A DNA stretch of 64,000 nt from Pseudomonadota bacterium (GCA_018820855.1 JAHJNL010000028.1:62001-126000); one strand, 5' to 3'; shown: positions 19,970 through 30,380, counted from the first letter of the stretch. Made by a program: numbers and translations. The notes: generated by a model not told the origin, from the letters alone.

Positions 19970-20893
19970 GTGAAGTATAGTATTGTTATTCCTGTTTTTA
20001 ATAGTCAAGATGTGGTAGGGGCGACCATCGACCGTACTGTTGAATTCTTTCGTAATGAGGGACTCGATTTCGAGATTATCCTGATTAACGACGGCAGCCC
20101 GGACCAGAGCTGGGAAGTGATACTGCAGAAGGCGCAGGAATATCCTAAGGTTATCGCAGTTGATCTGCTTCATAACTATGGTCAGCACGTGGCCAACCTG
20201 TGTGGCTTCTTTCAAGCGACAGGCGATTACGTCATCACCATGGATGACGACCTACAAAACCCGCCGAAAGAGATTCGTAAATTGATCGATAAAGCGGCAG
20301 AAGGTTACGATCTGGTCATTGGTCGTTTCAAAGAAAAGAAACACTCACTAGTTCGGCGCTTGGGCAGCCGTGTGGTCGGTTTCATCAACAGAAAAATATT
20401 TAACGCTCCGAAAGATTTGGTGTTGAGTAATTTTCGGATTATCCGGAAAGACGTGGTGCAAAGGGTGTGCGCCTATAAAGCTAGCTATCCATACATCCCC
20501 GGTTTGGTGGTTATGTTTTCCTCACATCGTGCGAACGTGTTGGTGGAGCATAACAAACGTGAGGTAGGGCAGAGCAATTATAACATCTGGCGTATCGCCA
20601 AACTCGTTTCTGAGATACTGTTCAATTACTCGTCTTATCCGTTACGGTTGGTCGCCGGGATAGGTCTGGTTACAGCGCTGATTAGCTTTACGCTTAGTGT
20701 TTTCTATCTGGTGGTTGATGTCGTTGTCGGTATCAATGTACCTGGATGGACCACCGTGATCGTGCTGCTTTCGTTTTTCAACGGCATGACCTTGTTCGTA
20801 CTGGGAATGGTTGGTGAGTATCTGGTACGCTTGATTAACCAGACCAGCCGTACAGACTTGTATCATGTCAAAGAGGTCGTCCGTGGCTCATAA
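19970..20893 (+). CDS. GT2, polyprenyl-phosphate glycosyltransferase (GtrB/ArnC-like) with two C-terminal TM helices
   Basis: YSIVIPVFNSQDVVGATIDRT; ITMDDDLQNPPKEI; C-terminal hydrophobic segments and GMVGEYLVRLINQ. Confidence 0.85.
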   Translation: MKYSIVIPVFNSQDVVGATIDRTVEFFRNEGLDFEIILINDGSPDQSWEVILQKAQEYPKVIAVDLLHNYGQHVANLCGFFQATGDYVITMDDDLQNPPKEIRKLIDKAAEGYDLVIGRFKEKKHSLVRRLGSRVVGFINRKIFNAPKDLVLSNFRIIRKDVVQRVCAYKASYPYIPGLVVMFSSHRANVLVEHNKREVGQSNYNIWRIAKLVSEILFNYSSYPLRLVAGIGLVTALISFTLSVFYLVVDVVVGINVPGWTTVIVLLSFFNGMTLFVLGMVGEYLVRLINQTSRTDLYHVKEVVRGS

Positions 20894-21647
20894 ACACCTG
20901 TTTATCGTTGGCGCACAACGTACCGGTACCACTTACCTTTACAAAGTGTTAGATGCACATCCTGTAGTATACATGGCCAAGCCGATCAAGCCGGAGCCGA
21001 AATATTTCTTGGACTCTGACAATGTGGTTGAGGGATATGCTACCTACTTCAGCACATACTTCTCGGATGCTGGCGATGTTTCATGGTTTGGCGAAAAAAG
21101 CACATCTTATATTGAAAATGAAGAAGCAGCACTTGCAATCAAGCGGATTATGCCTGACGCCCTTATTTTAGTGATGTTGCGCGATCCGGTGGAAAGAGCC
21201 ATTTCGCATTATAGCTTCACAAGAGATCACGACCTTGAACCATACGATATTGAACGAGCTATCCAGGAAGAGACGGCACGAAAAGATAATTGGCATGCCG
21301 CTGGAACTTCGGTTACTCCCTATGCTTACACCGAACGGGGCAAGTATGCCCAATATCTGGAATATTGGGAACGCTTGTTTGGAAAGGATAATCTGATACT
21401 GCTCGTGGCAGAGCAATTCATCGGCAATCTGTCGGCGGTTTCTATGCTCTATCAACGACTAGGAATATGCCCGGATTTCATCCCGCCCAGTCTGACTGAA
21501 CGTGTGAACGCAGGCTCTCCCGGACGAGCCAAATGCAAGATGACTGTCGATTTCAGGGCTTCGCTACAAGAGATGTTCCGGCCTTGGAACCGTAAATTAG
21601 AAGAAGGCTACGGGCTGGACTTGTCGTGCTGGGAGAAAAAGGCGTGA
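20865..21647 (+). CDS. Sulfotransferase
   Basis: HLFIVGAQRTGTTYLYKVLDAHP and LVMLRDPVERAISHYSF. GTG at 20883 is a possible start. Confidence 0.85.
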   Translation: MSKRSSVAHKHLFIVGAQRTGTTYLYKVLDAHPVVYMAKPIKPEPKYFLDSDNVVEGYATYFSTYFSDAGDVSWFGEKSTSYIENEEAALAIKRIMPDALILVMLRDPVERAISHYSFTRDHDLEPYDIERAIQEETARKDNWHAAGTSVTPYAYTERGKYAQYLEYWERLFGKDNLILLVAEQFIGNLSAVSMLYQRLGICPDFIPPSLTERVNAGSPGRAKCKMTVDFRASLQEMFRPWNRKLEEGYGLDLSCWEKKA

Positions 21648-22027
21648 ACCAACGTCTACTCGTAATCCTGTTGGTCAGTGTGGCTGTCGGGCTGAATCTT
21701 GTCAGTGCAGTCGTGCTGAAAGAAGCGGCTGATATGAAAAACGCTTCCCTGCTGGTGATTGTCGCTCTCGTTTTTCTGGTTGTTCTCATCAACTTGCTAC
21801 GTTTGGCCTTTTGGTCGGCGATTCACAAGCGCTTCCGGTTGTCCGATTCCTACCCGTTGACCAGTATGTTTTTTCCTATGATTTTGCTGTTGTCAGCGCT
21901 GTATGGTGAAGAGATTGTGATTGCCAAATTGATCGGTACTGCACTTATTACGCTGGGTGTCCTGATATTGATGAACGGTAAAAAGTCGGAGATGGCTGCG
22001 GATGAAACAGCGCGGGGCGCCCAGTGA
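21626..22027 (+). CDS. EamA/SMR-like small membrane protein (ArnE/ArnF-like half)
   Basis: Four hydrophobic segments, about 130 aa; GTG 21644 overlapping the upstream stop is a likely start. Confidence 0.6.
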   Translation: MLGEKGVNQRLLVILLVSVAVGLNLVSAVVLKEAADMKNASLLVIVALVFLVVLINLLRLAFWSAIHKRFRLSDSYPLTSMFFPMILLLSALYGEEIVIAKLIGTALITLGVLILMNGKKSEMAADETARGAQ

Positions 22028-22344
22028 TTGGCATTTATTCATCACTTGCATCCTTGCTGTTTGCTTTGCTATGCACCTCTGTCGGACAATTGTTGTTCAG
22101 GATGTATTATGTGCGCACGAAAAAGATCTACTTGGTCGCCTCGCTGGGTATGTTCCTAGTTGTACCGGTGCTCAGCTACTTTGCGCTAGTCAATCTCACA
22201 TTGGCCTTCGTATACATGAGTACGGCGCTTACACATGTATTGGTGTTGATTATGTCACACATGTTCCTTAAAGAACATCTTACCAGAAAACAATACCTCT
22301 CGATGTCACTCATTGTCGTCGGGATAATCACCTTCAACCTTTGA
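22024..22344 (+). CDS. EamA/SMR-like small membrane protein (ArnE/ArnF-like half)
   Basis: 106 aa, four hydrophobic segments, LAFVYMSTALTHVLVLIMSHMFLKEHLTRKQYLSMSLIVVGI; 4-nt overlap with the previous gene. Confidence 0.65.
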   Translation: MIGIYSSLASLLFALLCTSVGQLLFRMYYVRTKKIYLVASLGMFLVVPVLSYFALVNLTLAFVYMSTALTHVLVLIMSHMFLKEHLTRKQYLSMSLIVVGIITFNL

Positions 22345-22375
22345 ACTGTCACAAGAAACCTACGGAAAACACGAG

Positions 22376-23518
22376 ATGCCTATCAGATTTAACATCCCGC
22401 CGCGAGCTGGCCGCGAGCTCGAATACATCAAGGAAGCGATCGATAGTGGTCGGCTATCTGGCAACGGGGAGTTTACCAAACGTTGCCATGTCAAATTGCA
22501 GAAGTTGACCGGTGCGGGCAAGGTGTTGCTTACTCCTTCATGCACTGATGCGTTGGAGATGGCTGCAATACTCGCTGGAGTCGGGCCGGGAGACGAAGTT
22601 GTCATGCCCTCGTACACCTTCGTCTCCACCGCTAATGCTTTCGTTTTGCGTGGTGTGACGCCGGTGTTCGTGGATATTTCTGCTGAAACCTTGAACATTG
22701 ACCCGGAGCAGGTCGCTAGCGCTGTTACCTCGAAAACTAAAGCTATCGTCCCGGTGCATTATGCTGGTGTTGGTTGTGACATGGATAGTCTGATGCAGAT
22801 TGCTCAAAAGTTCGGCGTGTTGGTGATCGAAGATGCCGCACAAGGCATGATGTCGGCGATCAATGGTGTGCCGTTGGGCGGTATAGGCGACCTGGCGGCA
22901 CTCAGCTTTCATGAAACCAAGAACATCGTTTCCGGCGAAGGCGGCGCATTACTGATCAATGATCCGGAGCTGTTTGAGCGATCCGAGATTGTCTGGGAGA
23001 AAGGTACCAATCGCTCTAAGTTCTTCCGCGGTGAAGTGGATAAATATACTTGGGTGGACATCGGCTCGTCTTACCTTCCTAGCGAACTACAAGCGGCCTT
23101 CTTGTTGGCGCAGCTCGAATCAGCGGAAGAGATCACCGGACGGCGCATGGCAGCATGGCAAAGATATAGGCAGAATTTGTTGGCGCTCGAAATCACTGGT
23201 AAGTTACGCTTACCGGTGATTCCGCAAGGGTATCGGCATAACTCCCACATGTTCTATATCCTGCTGAACTCTGCACAAGAGCAGGGCAAGCTGCTGGCGG
23301 GTATGAAGAAGGCAGGGGTCAACGCGGTATTCCACTACCAGCCGCTGCACAGTACGCCAGCCGGGCGTAAATATGGCAGGGCGCACGGTGTTCTCAAGGT
23401 TACCGATGATCTTTCCGGCAGACTTGTGCGCTTGCCGTTGTTCGCCGATATTTCACCTGGGCAGGTGGATTTTATATGCGAAGTACTTGAGCAAGTGATG
23501 GGTACGAGGGGATATTGA
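22376..23518 (+). CDS. wecE: DegT/DnrJ/EryC1-family aminotransferase, WecE/RffA-like
   Basis: VLLTPSCTDALEMAAIL; GDEVVMPSYTFVSTANAFVLRG; VIEDAAQGM; SFHETKNIVSGEGGAL. Confidence 0.88.
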   Translation: MPIRFNIPPRAGRELEYIKEAIDSGRLSGNGEFTKRCHVKLQKLTGAGKVLLTPSCTDALEMAAILAGVGPGDEVVMPSYTFVSTANAFVLRGVTPVFVDISAETLNIDPEQVASAVTSKTKAIVPVHYAGVGCDMDSLMQIAQKFGVLVIEDAAQGMMSAINGVPLGGIGDLAALSFHETKNIVSGEGGALLINDPELFERSEIVWEKGTNRSKFFRGEVDKYTWVDIGSSYLPSELQAAFLLAQLESAEEITGRRMAAWQRYRQNLLALEITGKLRLPVIPQGYRHNSHMFYILLNSAQEQGKLLAGMKKAGVNAVFHYQPLHSTPAGRKYGRAHGVLKVTDDLSGRLVRLPLFADISPGQVDFICEVLEQVMGTRGY

Positions 23519-24060
23519 TGCAGCAACTAAAGAAATATATGCTGGCGAACCAAGTGCGCATGCGGATATTTAACCAGACGTTTGTTTACGTCATTCACTT
23601 GGTGCAAAGCTTCCTGAATCTGATGCCGCCGTTTATCCGCAATCTTGGGTTCAAACTCATGATGGCACGCTGTGGGAAGAACGTATTTTTTGATTACAAC
23701 ATCTTTGTCAAATTTCCATGGCTTGTTGAAGTAGGAAACGATGTGGCGATCAATCGCGGCGTACAGTTTTTTCCGGCCTATCACGGTAACCATCGCATCA
23801 TTCTGGGCAGTGATGTCTATCTTGCTCCCAACGTTTGTTTTTTTGCCTCTGGTCACGATATTAACGACCTGAGTCAACTTGTCGGCGGCGACATTGTCAT
23901 AGGCGATCACGTCTGGATAGGAGCGAATGCGATTGTATTGGCCGGAGTGACCATCGGCGCTGGCAGTGTGATTGGTGCTGGTAGCGTAGTGACAAAGCGC
24001 ATCCCGCCGGACTCGCTAGCGGTCGGTAACCCGGCCCATGTAATCAGAACGAGGGAATGA
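23515..24060 (+). CDS. Left-handed beta-helix (hexapeptide) acyltransferase
   Basis: IVIGDHVWIGANAIVLAGVTIGAGSVIGAGSVVTKRIPPDSLAVGNPAHVIR. Confidence 0.88.
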   Translation: MMQQLKKYMLANQVRMRIFNQTFVYVIHLVQSFLNLMPPFIRNLGFKLMMARCGKNVFFDYNIFVKFPWLVEVGNDVAINRGVQFFPAYHGNHRIILGSDVYLAPNVCFFASGHDINDLSQLVGGDIVIGDHVWIGANAIVLAGVTIGAGSVIGAGSVVTKRIPPDSLAVGNPAHVIRTRE

Positions 24061-24290
24061 AAAGCATTAAATGTCAAAGGATCATTGAATCGCACTTATT
24101 GTTTTTTCATCCGGTGAAATCACCTCCAAAAACATTTACCACGTCATCTTGCCGAAGTCTGTTGTCGGTTTAATTGGCAATTTTGCATGGAATACCTTCC
24201 TTGGCTTATGTCGCCATTAATTTAAAACCACTTCAACAGTATCAATTCGAGCTGGCTGAGTATTGGTGGTAATCAGAAAATGAAAAGACA

Positions 24291-25994
24291 ATGAATAAGC
24301 TTATTATATCGACATTGAGCATGATTTTCTCCGAACGCAATAAAAAAGTGGCACTGGTAGTATTGCTTCTAAACGTGCTGATCGTGGGCTATTTTTGGAC
24401 GGTGCTTGGTAAAAACTACACCCCGGTAAATGATGGCTGGGCTAGTGTTTCTATTTTCGATTTTTCCGCTTCACGCGGGACGATTAGGTTCCCAAATTGG
24501 TCAGATGCAAGAGCTGTGAGGTCAATACCTTTCATTTTGGCGTCTCAATTTAAGGGCGATGGTTTTATCCCGATCAACTTACTTCTTGTCACAATAAATA
24601 TCTTCACAGGGCTTGGGATTTTCCTTGTTATAAGTCGTTTTTTCCCGAACAAGGTGTTGTTTTGTGCCATAGCATCGTTGTTCATCATGTATTTTCCCTA
24701 CGATGGAACAATGTTCTGGCTCGGTGCATTCGGTGTGAATCTGGGCTATCTGTTGTGCATATACGCCCTCTATTTTTTTATTTGTTCGATCGAAGATCAT
24801 TCCAAAACAACGTTCTGGGTGTCGGTCCTGTTGTTATTGGCTAGCGGTAGAACGTATCCGGGATACCTGCCTGTCCAAGTGCTTGTTCTCTTCCTATATT
24901 TAATTTCAATAAAAGATTCTTGGAAGACATGGTGGCCCAAGGCAGGTTTGTTTGTTGCCATATGGGGCGTCGGATTCATAAATTTTGCGTTACATGTCAG
25001 TTCTGGGCATGGACGAGAAAGCAAGGTCGTGAATTTCGAATTGAGTGAAGTATTGAAAGGCTTTGGTCATGCATTTAAGCAGTTGTACGTTGGTATGCAT
25101 GCAAAATTGTTTGAAGTTCATCTTGCGCAATTGGAACCAATGGTTGTTGTTGTCACACTTTTGGTTGCCGTTGCATTTTATGGAATTGGTCGAACAATGG
25201 TAGGTGAAAGTGATAGGGTGACAGATGGCAAGGAATATAAAAAGATCACACTCTACCTTGCCATAGTTGCCCCTCTAATACTGATAGCTGGCTATCTTCC
25301 TTTTGCGGTAAGCGATATTCGTTATGGCACTGATAGACAATTTCTTTTTGCGCGACCTGGTGTTGTGTTATTCTTTATGGCTATTCTATTTTGGTTGAGT
25401 TTTTCATTCATTAAACATAAAAAGGTTGCCGAAATTTGGATCGTTGTCTTGTCATCAGTAATTATTGGATTGTCCATTCAGGCCAAAACGAAGTTAGCCA
25501 ATGAATATCGTCTTGTTTCACAGGTTGAACGTATTTTTCTTGGTGATGTCGCAGAAATTATACCTAGAATTGTAGGAAATCCCTATATCTTTATATATTT
25601 TGAGGACAATGATGCAATTGTGAGCAAGAAAATCTTTGTGTTGTTGAATCATCCAGGGCGTTTGTTTGGTTATTTGTATGATCGGCCCTGGTTGGATGCG
25701 GTTGGGGTGAATCAATTACTAGTTAAGAGATACAAAATAAAAGTGCATGACAACATGCTGCAGATAAAAGACCAAAACATACCCATGGAGAGATTGTTGG
25801 TAATTGGTTATAGCCTTACACGTGGTGCGAGGATATTAGATCACTTGAAAATCCCGGTTGGAAAAAAAGGGGAGGAAATTGTTCAATTCTCCAAGCAAGA
25901 GATTGTACACGTGCCGCTGACGTCGAGGCAGAAGTGGTTCGTTGATGAGCGTGATAGGTTGTTGAAAATATTATCTTTAAGGGGGGGCTCGTAG
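24291..25994 (+). CDS. Multi-TM protein, possible GT-C-like glycosyltransferase
   Basis: 567 aa with many hydrophobic segments, next to a GtrB-like module; no signature recognised with certainty. Confidence 0.55.
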   Translation: MNKLIISTLSMIFSERNKKVALVVLLLNVLIVGYFWTVLGKNYTPVNDGWASVSIFDFSASRGTIRFPNWSDARAVRSIPFILASQFKGDGFIPINLLLVTINIFTGLGIFLVISRFFPNKVLFCAIASLFIMYFPYDGTMFWLGAFGVNLGYLLCIYALYFFICSIEDHSKTTFWVSVLLLLASGRTYPGYLPVQVLVLFLYLISIKDSWKTWWPKAGLFVAIWGVGFINFALHVSSGHGRESKVVNFELSEVLKGFGHAFKQLYVGMHAKLFEVHLAQLEPMVVVVTLLVAVAFYGIGRTMVGESDRVTDGKEYKKITLYLAIVAPLILIAGYLPFAVSDIRYGTDRQFLFARPGVVLFFMAILFWLSFSFIKHKKVAEIWIVVLSSVIIGLSIQAKTKLANEYRLVSQVERIFLGDVAEIIPRIVGNPYIFIYFEDNDAIVSKKIFVLLNHPGRLFGYLYDRPWLDAVGVNQLLVKRYKIKVHDNMLQIKDQNIPMERLLVIGYSLTRGARILDHLKIPVGKKGEEIVQFSKQEIVHVPLTSRQKWFVDERDRLLKILSLRGGS

Positions 25995-26115
25995 TTCTGT
26001 GCCAGTAAGTTGACAGCTGATATATTCAGCTGAAAAATGGTGACACAAAATTATGAATACATCCCATAAAAACGTAAGATGCTATTCAAGCGAACAAAGC
26101 CACCCTTCTACATAA

Positions 26116-27675
26116 ATGAGAAATTTTTATAAAACGTACTATTTGAATATTTTACTACTTTCACTCTTCTCTGTCAGTATGCTGTTTCTCTTTGAGGGAA
26201 GGTTTATTGTCGGATTGGCAGACGAAGGACTGCTGTGGTATGGCACATGGCGAAAAACGCTGGGAGAGATACCTTTTTTAGATTTTCAAGGCTACAGTCC
26301 CGGTCGGTATTATTGGGGGGCACTTTGGTATGACTCCTTCGGTCATAATCTACTTACCCTTCGTCTTTCAGAGTACAGTTTTGCAGCAATAGGTCTTTAT
26401 TTGCTTTCCTCACTTGTCTACCGTGCAACTCACAGTTGGCGGATCGTTTTTTTTGGTATTCTCCTTTTTTTACTTTGGATAGTGCCTATCCATAAAACTT
26501 TTTCACAAACAATCAGTATCTGTCAAATATTGCTTTTATTCTGGATAATTGATGATAAGGATAAAAAAAAAGTTTTCTTTGCCGGTATTCTATCAGGTTT
26601 GATGCTTTTTTGGGGCAAGAACTATGCGTTATACTCACTTCTCTCAATTTTCATTTATTGTTTGGCCCTCGCAATCAGAGAGCGGAGTATGGCAACCTGC
26701 CTAAAGAATAGTCGATTATTCATTCCAGGCTATCTGATGGGTTTGCTTCCATTTCTTTGCATGTTGTTGTTTGTAGATGGATTTGCCTTGACCTTTTATG
26801 AGTGGATTGTCAAAGTCGTTGATCGGGGGCATACTAACCTGACAATTTCTCTGACTTCACTTTTGGACTTTGTACCAACTTCGGATAATTGGACCTTACT
26901 GTGGAGCAGTAAAATTGCTTTTCACCTCTGTTTACTCCTTTTTTTCTGTGTAAGTCTATACAGCATCTATTTAATCATTTGTTTTTTGTTTAAAAGAAAA
27001 GTAGATTCGCTACAACTCGCAGCAGCTATCACTCAACTTGTCTCTCTGCATGTGTTTTTGTCTCGTGCCGATGTCAGTCATTTGGCGCAATCCTCGATGC
27101 CTGTGTTACTGCTCTCTTTACTGATTATTACACAACTCTCATCCAAAGTGCTTCAGCTTGGTTTTTCGGTTCTCATTATTCAGATTTCATTTTTCACTCT
27201 TTTTTATAAGCACCCAGGAATTGTTAGGTTTGTTTGTCCTCTGCAGTTTGAAAATATCATCATCAATGAGGAGCCTTTGATAACAACCAAACAGCAAAAA
27301 AAGATGATTGAAGCGGTTATCTTAACCGTAACACAAACCGTTAAAGCGGGAGAGTCTGTCTGGTTTGCCCCGGATATCCCATTTTTTTATCCATTGCTTT
27401 CACTCAAGTCGCCCACTTATTATCTTTTCTATATTTTCCCAAGACACAAAGAATTTGAATCTGACCTCATAAAAGATCTTGAAAATAACAATGTGCAATG
27501 GATATTACTTGGAAATACGAAATTTGATGGTCGAGAAGAGATGATGTTTAAAAATACACATCAGATAGTTTATCGGTATGTACAGGAGAATTACCAACCA
27601 GTCAAACAGATTGGTCGTTATGTCTATTATAAGAAAAGAATTGCCTCGCCGGGCTACATGGTTAACGGTATATAA
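26116..27675 (+). CDS. Multi-TM protein, possible GT-C-like glycosyltransferase
   Basis: 519 aa; EGRFIVGLADEGLLWYGTWRKTLGEIPFLDFQGYSPGRYYW in the first loop, an acidic-motif loop position typical of GT-C enzymes. Confidence 0.55.
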   Translation: MRNFYKTYYLNILLLSLFSVSMLFLFEGRFIVGLADEGLLWYGTWRKTLGEIPFLDFQGYSPGRYYWGALWYDSFGHNLLTLRLSEYSFAAIGLYLLSSLVYRATHSWRIVFFGILLFLLWIVPIHKTFSQTISICQILLLFWIIDDKDKKKVFFAGILSGLMLFWGKNYALYSLLSIFIYCLALAIRERSMATCLKNSRLFIPGYLMGLLPFLCMLLFVDGFALTFYEWIVKVVDRGHTNLTISLTSLLDFVPTSDNWTLLWSSKIAFHLCLLLFFCVSLYSIYLIICFLFKRKVDSLQLAAAITQLVSLHVFLSRADVSHLAQSSMPVLLLSLLIITQLSSKVLQLGFSVLIIQISFFTLFYKHPGIVRFVCPLQFENIIINEEPLITTKQQKKMIEAVILTVTQTVKAGESVWFAPDIPFFYPLLSLKSPTYYLFYIFPRHKEFESDLIKDLENNNVQWILLGNTKFDGREEMMFKNTHQIVYRYVQENYQPVKQIGRYVYYKKRIASPGYMVNGI

Positions 27676-28370
27676 TGAAAAAAGTAGCTCTCACGCAATC
27701 CTCATACATACCGTGGAAAGGGTATTTTGATCTCATCAATATGGTAGATGAGTTTATTCTCTTTGACAGTGTCCAGTATGTTAAAAAAAGCTGGAGAAAT
27801 CGTAATTATATCAAGGGAGCCAATGGTCCTTTGCTCCTAAGTATTCCCGTCCTTGTGAAAGGAAAACTCAGCCAACGTGTCCGTGATGTTATTGCTCGTG
27901 ATGATCAATGGCGAAAAAAACACTGGAAAGCCTTTGTTGTTAATTACTCAAAAAGTCAATATTTTAGTGAGTATAAAGATATCTTCGAAGCTCTTTATCT
28001 GAAACAAAATGTCTATGAACTGAGTACAATCAACTATCATTTTATTAAGACAATATGCGAACTTCTCGGCATTACAACCCAAATTAAATATGATACAGAC
28101 TATAATTATTTCCATGAAAATGCGAATATCGATAAGATCATCGAATTGTTACAGTGTGCGCAAACCGAAATATTTATTAACGGACCAACCGCACAACAGT
28201 ATATGACAAAAGAGATGTTTGCCGTGCACAATATTGATTTGCAATGGATGGATTATGATGGCTATCCAGAATATACCCAACTCCATCCTCCCTTTGAGCA
28301 TCATGTCTCAATTTTGGATCTCCTGTTTAATGAAGGTCCAAACGCGAATAAATTTCTAAAGAGTTTTTAG
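27675..28370 (+). CDS. WbqC-like family protein
   Basis: KKVALTQSSYIPWKGYFDLINMVDEFILFDSVQYVKKSWRNRNYIKG is the WbqC family N-terminus. Confidence 0.9.
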   Translation: MKKVALTQSSYIPWKGYFDLINMVDEFILFDSVQYVKKSWRNRNYIKGANGPLLLSIPVLVKGKLSQRVRDVIARDDQWRKKHWKAFVVNYSKSQYFSEYKDIFEALYLKQNVYELSTINYHFIKTICELLGITTQIKYDTDYNYFHENANIDKIIELLQCAQTEIFINGPTAQQYMTKEMFAVHNIDLQWMDYDGYPEYTQLHPPFEHHVSILDLLFNEGPNANKFLKSF

Positions 28371-28371
28371 T

Positions 28372-29301
28372 ATGAAGATGCCCAAATATTCAGTGATTGT
28401 TCCGGTATACAATTCCTCTGCGACCTTGATTGCCATTTCTGAACGCATCAAAGCTTTTTTTGCTGAGAGACCTCAGGTAGATTATGAATTGATCTATGTT
28501 AACGATAGCCCGTTCTCCCGGACAACGTGTGAGACATTGGCAAAACTTGTAGAAGAGAATTCCCATGTGGTAGTCATTGAATTGATGAAAAACTTTGGAC
28601 AGCAGGAGGCTACGTTATGCGGTATTGAGCATTCTTGTGGTGATTACATTATCACCATGGATGATGATTTACAGCATGCGCCTGAAGACATTGCTCTGCT
28701 CATGAATAAACAACATCATGATGTTGTGGTCGCCAAATACAAACAGAAAAAACATTCGCGCTTTAAATGTATTACCAGCAGTATTAAAGGTTACTTTGAT
28801 TATCTCTTACTCGGAAAGCCTTATCAGCTCAAATTGACACCATTTCGCTTGATTAGTCGTCATGTTTCGCGACTGATGCTTGAGAGGAAAACTTCCTATC
28901 CTTTTATTCCGGCACTCTTTTTTTCCGTGACAGATGATGTTGTCAATGTGGAACTCGATCATTATGAACGCCAGGAAGGTAAAGGCAGTTATACTCTCTT
29001 TAAGTTGATTAAAATATTCAGTAATCTGCTGATAAACAACTCTTCATTTTTGTTGCGTCTTGTAGGTTATGTCGGAATCAGTAGCGCATTTTTCAGCTTC
29101 TTTTATGGCGCTTCAATTATTTTTAAAAAAGTTGTTTACGGACATACTGCATTAGGTTGGTCATCCATTATGGTGGCTGTTTTGTTTTTCGGTGGTACCA
29201 TCTTGTTTGCACTGGGAGTAGTCGGTGAGTATCTTATCCGAATCATCGTTACTGCGGAACAACGTCCTACCTATTATGTCAGAAAAGTGGTTAAGCAGTA
29301 G
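28372..29301 (+). CDS. GT2, polyprenyl-phosphate glycosyltransferase (GtrB/ArnC-like)
   Basis: YSVIVPVYNSSATLIAI; ITMDDDLQHAPEDI; LGVVGEYLIRIIVTAEQRPTYYVRKV. Confidence 0.85.
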   Translation: MKMPKYSVIVPVYNSSATLIAISERIKAFFAERPQVDYELIYVNDSPFSRTTCETLAKLVEENSHVVVIELMKNFGQQEATLCGIEHSCGDYIITMDDDLQHAPEDIALLMNKQHHDVVVAKYKQKKHSRFKCITSSIKGYFDYLLLGKPYQLKLTPFRLISRHVSRLMLERKTSYPFIPALFFSVTDDVVNVELDHYERQEGKGSYTLFKLIKIFSNLLINNSSFLLRLVGYVGISSAFFSFFYGASIIFKKVVYGHTALGWSSIMVAVLFFGGTILFALGVVGEYLIRIIVTAEQRPTYYVRKVVKQ

Positions 29302-30380
29302 TGGTTGCGGCCATACTTAAAGAAAAGTTTTCCCACCTTTTTCCTCAAAAACAGCTATTTTTTACAGGGAGCGGGACATCGGCTCTTTTTCTCTATTTGA
29401 AGGCTACTTCGATTTCCGGTAAACAGATCCTCTGTCCGTCAAATATTTGTTATAGTGTTGTCTTTGCTATCATGGAAAGTGGAAATGTCCCTCTTTTCTG
29501 TGATGTAGATCCTTATTCGGGAAATATTACATTAACCGATCTGCAACAGGTAATTGATCAACATCATGATATTGGGGCTGCTGTTTTGCCGTATATGTAT
29601 GCAAATGCTATCGAGGATCTGCCGTTAATCGTTCAACATTGTAAAGAGAAAGGGATACGTGTTGTCGAGGACCTGGCTGCCGCGTTGGGGACAGAGTACA
29701 GAGAGTATCAACCCGGAACCTTGGGTGATGCCGCCATTTATAGTTTTGGGCGGAATAAACATATCGATCTAGGGAATGGAGGCTTGCTGGGAATTAATAC
29801 GATGGGTGAATTTTCCATTGAAATTTTGAGGCCTTTTCATGAAAGAGCCTCTTTGGTGCAGCAACGTTTTGAGCGAGCATATAAAAAAGTACTTTACTCA
29901 ACAAGTCACCTTGAACGACTTGAATCTCTGCAAGATTTGGCACGAAACTCCGCGTCATCATATATTGGAGGTTTTTTACCCGATACCGACTATGTAAAGT
30001 TGCTTGAAAAACGATTGCATGAGGCAATGTCTGAAAAAAAACGACGATGTGAGCTTGTATCATATATTGATGCGAATATTATCTTTGCTTCAAGGCTCAT
30101 TCAACCCTATGCCTTTGCCGACGGCAGTAATATCTGGCGTTATAATCTCCTTGTAAGCGATAAGGGCTTCAAAGATAAGTTGATAAACAAGCTACTCGAG
30201 GCCAAGATGCCTGTAAGTATCTGGTACCCTCCCATCAACAAATTATTCAGTAAAGAATTCCCTCCCAAGGTGATAGAGTTTTCCAGAAAAATTGTTAATC
30301 TGGATTTTTCTAAAATGGATCGTACTGCAATTGCTACTTTTATTGCATTGGTAAACAGACAGGTTAGGGCAACGCATTGA
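29301..30380 (+). CDS. Divergent DegT/DnrJ-like PLP-dependent aminotransferase
   Basis: FFTGSGTSALFLYLKA; VVEDLAAALG; SFGRNKHIDLGNGGLLG with a lysine at the expected PLP position; GTG start overlaps the GT2 stop. Confidence 0.75.
   Translation: MVAAILKEKFSHLFPQKQLFFTGSGTSALFLYLKATSISGKQILCPSNICYSVVFAIMESGNVPLFCDVDPYSGNITLTDLQQVIDQHHDIGAAVLPYMYANAIEDLPLIVQHCKEKGIRVVEDLAAALGTEYREYQPGTLGDAAIYSFGRNKHIDLGNGGLLGINTMGEFSIEILRPFHERASLVQQRFERAYKKVLYSTSHLERLESLQDLARNSASSYIGGFLPDTDYVKLLEKRLHEAMSEKKRRCELVSYIDANIIFASRLIQPYAFADGSNIWRYNLLVSDKGFKDKLINKLLEAKMPVSIWYPPINKLFSKEFPPKVIEFSRKIVNLDFSKMDRTAIATFIALVNRQVRATH

Noticed and set aside
22002-22271. + strand ORF overlapping the second EamA gene
   Set aside because: Out of frame with two well-formed overlapping EamA-like ORFs; no recognisable family.
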